The translations under genes and the position numbers were made by a program. A stretch of 64,000 nucleotides of DNA from Mycolicibacterium novocastrense (lineage in GTDB: Bacteria > Actinomycetota > Actinomycetes > Mycobacteriales > Mycobacteriaceae): positions 1 through 64,000 of the forward strand of contig NZ_BCTA01000094.1 of NCBI RefSeq assembly GCF_001570485.1. The letters run 5' to 3'. The notes beneath the pieces were generated by a model, which was not told the origin of the DNA, searched no databases, and worked only from the letters and a program-made list of their open reading frames with translations. Numbering within the stretch: the first letter of the stretch is position 1; the number at the start of each line of letters is the position of its first letter. This document shows positions 61,639-64,000 of the stretch, in pieces.

Positions 61639-62304
61639 TCAGCGCTTGCGGGCGCCTGCGCCGTAGATGATGTCGCTGCGGTCGGCGTCCCAATGGTTGC
61701 GGAAGACGACGTCGGAGATGGGCCGTCGGCGCACCGGGCCGTGCCTGCCGCGCGGCCAGCCCACGACGATGTGCCCGGCCAGCGCCCACTCGTCCGGCAC
61801 CCCTACCGCCCCCCGGATCAGCGCCTCCCCGTCGTAGGACGCCCAGCTGGTGAAGCACGCGCCGAGACCCTGCGCGCGGGCCGCGAGGTAGAAGTTCTGC
61901 ATCGCGGGAAAGATCGAGCCGCCCTGCAGGAACTCGGACGAGAACTCGTTGCGGAATGCGGTGAAGAGCACCGAAATGAGTTCGCCTGCGCGGTCGTGGA
62001 GTTCGTACGTGGCGCGGTTGTTGCGGGCGGCCCGGCTGTGGTCGTCATCGGCGGGCCGGCTCATGCCGTAGATCGACTCGATCGACCGCAGCGCCGCCTG
62101 AGCCGCCTGCGCGACGACGGCCCGCTGTTCGGGCGAGTCCAGCACGACGAACCGCCACAGCTGGGCGTTGGCGCCGTTGGGAGCCCAGGTCGCGGCCTCC
62201 AGGCAGCGGTCAAGCGTGGCCGCGTCGACCGGCTCGTCGGTGAACCGGCGGATCGCCCGCGCGGTGGCCAGCGTCTCCCAGACATCGTTGGTGGGCTGCG
62301 GCAT
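61639..62304 (-). CDS. Nitroreductase family protein
   Basis: Protein of 221 aa. ARAIRRFTDEPVD, ATWAPNGANAQLWRFVV and the end IVVGWPRGRHGPVRRRPISD are the FMN nitroreductase landmarks. Only distantly like the nitroreductase at 58107. GGAGGAG lies before the ATG at 62304. Divergent from the NTF2/SDR genes with palindromic operators between. Confidence 0.87.
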   Translation of the reverse strand: MPQPTNDVWETLATARAIRRFTDEPVDAATLDRCLEAATWAPNGANAQLWRFVVLDSPEQRAVVAQAAQAALRSIESIYGMSRPADDDHSRAARNNRATYELHDRAGELISVLFTAFRNEFSSEFLQGGSIFPAMQNFYLAARAQGLGACFTSWASYDGEALIRGAVGVPDEWALAGHIVVGWPRGRHGPVRRRPISDVVFRNHWDADRSDIIYGAGARKR

Positions 62305-62375
62305 GCTCCTCCGTTCGGCGGTCCTGCTCCTGCCCGTCGACCTTAGCGGGAAGGACCGGCGCGTTGAGGGAATGC

Positions 62376-62389
62376 TATACGATCGTATA
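62376..62389. promoter_or_regulatory. Palindromic operator TATACGATCGTATA
   Basis: Perfect 14-bp palindrome in the divergent promoter region of the nitroreductase and the NTF2/SDR genes. Confidence 0.65.
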
Positions 62390-62395
62390 ACGTGC

Positions 62396-62409
62396 TGTAC
62401 GCCCGTATA
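62396..62409. promoter_or_regulatory. Second operator TGTACGCCCGTATA
   Basis: Imperfect copy of the site 20 bp away (TNTACG/CGTANA arms), two helical turns apart, fitting cooperative binding of a TetR-type repressor not encoded in the window. Confidence 0.55.
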
Positions 62410-62432
62410 AGACGCCACGGAAGGGGCCCGCC

Positions 62433-62990
62433 ATGACCACCGCCGACGATCTCGACCAGCTGCGCAGCCGGCTGCAGTACGTCGAGGACAGGATCGCGAT
62501 CCTGGACTGCGTGATGAATCAGGCCCGCGGCCACGACCGTCACGACGCCGAACTCATGTCGAGTGTCTACTTCTCCGACGGCGTCGACGAACACGGTCCC
62601 GTGGTGAAGGTCGGAGCCGAGTACGCCGAATACGCCAACACCGCACACAGCGCGGTGTTCGAGGATCACCTGCACAACATCACCACCCACACCTGTGAAA
62701 TCGACGGTGACGTCGCCCATGCCGAGAGTTACGTGATGGGCTCGATGCGGGCCAAGGGGGGCAAGGTGGTCGCGCTGATGGGCGGGCGCTACCTCGACCG
62801 CCTCGAACGCCGTGACGATGAGTGGAAGATCGCGCTGCGGCGCTGCACGATCGAATGGATGATGCAGGGCGACTCGTCGGTGCTGGCGTCCGGTGCGGTG
62901 AAGGGCTTCATCAAGGGCAGGTGGGATCGGACCGACCTGTCCTACGCCCGGCCGCTGCAGATGGACAGCGAACCCGTCGACCGGTGGTGA
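62433..62990 (+). CDS. NTF2-like / SnoaL-type domain protein
   Basis: Protein of 185 aa, a cone-shaped alpha+beta barrel of the SnoaL-like type: LQYVEDRIAILDCVMNQARGHD at the start, HLHNITTHTCEIDGDVAHAES and GGRYLDRLERRDDEWKIALRR. Members are hydratases, isomerases or dehydratases on hydrophobic substrates, including steroid-pathway enzymes. Followed after 4 bp by the SDR, forming an operon. Confidence 0.86.
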   Translation: MTTADDLDQLRSRLQYVEDRIAILDCVMNQARGHDRHDAELMSSVYFSDGVDEHGPVVKVGAEYAEYANTAHSAVFEDHLHNITTHTCEIDGDVAHAESYVMGSMRAKGGKVVALMGGRYLDRLERRDDEWKIALRRCTIEWMMQGDSSVLASGAVKGFIKGRWDRTDLSYARPLQMDSEPVDRW

Positions 62991-62994
62991 GGCG

Positions 62995-63786
62995 GTGATG
63001 CACCTGGCCGGGCGGGTCGCGCTGATCACCGGCGGCGGGTCGGGTATCGGACGGGCTGCAGCTCAACGCCTTTCGGCCGAAGGTATGCGCGTCTGCGTGC
63101 TCGACATCGACGGCGACGCCGCGCGTGCGGTGGCCGAGCCGCTCGGAGGGATGTCGCTGACGTGCGACGTCGCCGACGCCGACCAGGTGGCGACGGCGTT
63201 CGCACAGTGCCTCGAGGAACTCGGCGGGCTCGACCTCGCGTTGCTGAACGCCGGGATCACCGTGCGGTGGTCGGGTGACATCGGCACACTCGATCTGGCC
63301 GAGTACCGGAAATCGTTGGGCGTGAACCTCGACGGTGTGGTGTACGGGGTGGTCAACGCGGTGCGCACGATGCGGACCCTGGGCGAGGGCGACCGTGCGA
63401 TCCTGGCCACCGCGTCGCTCGCCGGACTCATGCCGTGGCATCCCGACCCGGTGTACTCGCTCGGCAAGCACGCCGTCGTCGGGTTGATGCGCTCGGTCGC
63501 TCCGGGCCTCGCCGGCGAGCACATCGCGGTGCACACCATCTGCCCGGGCATCACAGAAACCGGCGCCCTCGGGGACCGGCGGGCGCTGGTCGAGGGCATC
63601 GGAGTGCCGGTGATGGAGCCGGAAGCCAGCGCGGACGCCGTCGTCGCGGCGGCGACGGCGCCACTTGACGCCAGCGGGTCATGCTGGGTCGTCCAGCACG
63701 GAACCGACCCGTGGCCAATGCAATTCACCGAACTCGACACGCCCGACAATCGGCTCAACGTGCCGGCGAGGCGCTCCCGACGCTGA
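62995..63786 (+). CDS. Short-chain dehydrogenase/reductase
   Basis: Protein of 263 aa. GGGSGIG at 13-19, NAG, and the catalytic YSLGK. The C-terminal 60 residues lack the usual FLASD.S.YVTG and read SCWVVQHGTDPWPMQF instead. GTG at 62995 or ATG at 62998. Second gene of the NTF2 operon; probably oxidises or reduces the same lipid-like substrate. Confidence 0.87.
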   Translation: MMHLAGRVALITGGGSGIGRAAAQRLSAEGMRVCVLDIDGDAARAVAEPLGGMSLTCDVADADQVATAFAQCLEELGGLDLALLNAGITVRWSGDIGTLDLAEYRKSLGVNLDGVVYGVVNAVRTMRTLGEGDRAILATASLAGLMPWHPDPVYSLGKHAVVGLMRSVAPGLAGEHIAVHTICPGITETGALGDRRALVEGIGVPVMEPEASADAVVAAATAPLDASGSCWVVQHGTDPWPMQFTELDTPDNRLNVPARRSRR

Positions 63787-63793
63787 TCACCGC

Positions 63794-63857
63794 GCGCCGA
63801 TTGTGCGTCCTGCGACGGGTTTCCGGCGTGTCGCGTAGCTGAACGCACAGTCGGCGC
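63794..63857. repeat. Intergenic palindrome between convergent genes
   Basis: Arms 63794-63808 and 63843-63857 (15 bp, one mismatch) around a 34-base loop that contains GGCGTGTCGCGT, as the 52.3-kb element does. Lies between two stops. Confidence 0.8.
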
Positions 63858-63867
63858 ACTGAAGGCC

Positions 63868-64000
63868 TCAGCCGAGCACCGCGGGCATCGAGTCCCAGCC
63901 ACGTACCGTGGCCGTCGGTGCCCGCACGGCGTTGTCCGCGTCGATGGTCCAGTCGGGCCAGCGCTTGAGGATCTCCTCCAGGGCCACCCGGCCCTCGACC
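63868..64000 (-). CDS. Cytochrome P450, C-terminal end (partial)
   Basis: The last 44 codons of a minus-strand gene cut by the right edge. The translation contains GRVALEEILKRWPDWTID and ends RGWDSMPAVLG, the typical C-terminus of bacterial P450s (ARxALxExLxRxPxxxxD ... RGxxxLPV). The haem-binding part lies outside the window. Likely part of the same lipid/steroid-type metabolism as the SDR genes. Confidence 0.75.
   Translation of the reverse strand, partial: VEGRVALEEILKRWPDWTIDADNAVRAPTATVRGWDSMPAVLG

Overview
The window is chromosomal DNA of a fast-growing mycobacterium or close relative (Mycolicibacterium-like). Evidence: uniformly high GC with GTG and ATG starts, a 13E12-type DUF222/HNH gene, a wax ester synthase/diacylglycerol acyltransferase, a fatty acyl-AMP ligase, four paired acyl-CoA dehydrogenases, an Rv1733c-like membrane protein, an Rv0309-like L,D-transpeptidase-fold protein, many leaderless-type promoters (TANNNT six or seven bases before the start codon) and mycobacterial-style intergenic palindromes. 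No rRNA, tRNA, CRISPR array, insertion sequence or prophage was seen. The species call is an inference.

Layout. 0.1-4.5 kb: DUF222/HNH protein, secreted L,D-transpeptidase-fold protein, MpaB-family oxygenase, a decayed flavin monooxygenase and a TspO-like membrane protein. 4.6-8.7 kb: a sulfane-sulfur module of two metallo-beta-lactamase/rhodanese fusions, a TauE exporter and a 54-residue Cys-rich protein, divergent from a CsoR/CstR-type repressor with three matching operators between them. 8.8-18.4 kb: an Old Yellow Enzyme, a DUF3516 helicase, a LysR regulator, and a lipid-catabolism operon (two acyl-CoA dehydrogenases and a two-domain CoA-transferase). 18.5-23.8 kb: Rv1733c-like protein, FNT channel, enoyl-CoA hydratase, an ECF42 sigma factor with its DGPF/YCII partner and a probable self-promoter, and an amidase. 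24.5-28.7 kb: an operon of two multispan membrane proteins, heme-copper oxidase subunits III and IV without subunit I, and a methyltransferase, divergent from a TetR regulator with matching operators on both sides. 28.7-37.8 kb: ZIP transporter, glutamate-synthase-like FMN protein, WS/DGAT, SDR, MarR-MFS pair, threonine-aldolase-like enzyme, a frameshifted TesB thioesterase and a DinB-fold protein.

37.8-41.0 kb holds the most unusual locus: a three-gene operon encoding an 82-residue peptide that ends in three near-identical 23-residue repeats rich in Gly, Asp, Asn and His, a JmjC/cupin 2-oxoglutarate hydroxylase, and a thioredoxin-like ferredoxin, divergent from a Nudix hydrolase. It looks like a precursor peptide with a modifying oxygenase and an electron carrier.

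41-64 kb: a second acyl-CoA dehydrogenase pair, a membrane metallophosphoesterase, a fatty acyl-AMP ligase behind a perfect 20-bp palindrome and a leaderless promoter, an aldo/keto reductase, a 35-residue zinc-ribbon microprotein joined to an esterase, an epimerase, a flavin monooxygenase translationally coupled to a spore-photoproduct-lyase-like radical SAM protein, an NAD(P)-binding protein, a large LuxR regulator, a fumarate-reductase-like flavoprotein, a nitroreductase, a SigH-like sigma factor heading an SDR/cupin/ThuA-like gene string, a second nitroreductase divergent from an NTF2/SDR operon with tandem palindromic operators, and the 3' end of a cytochrome P450 running off the right edge.
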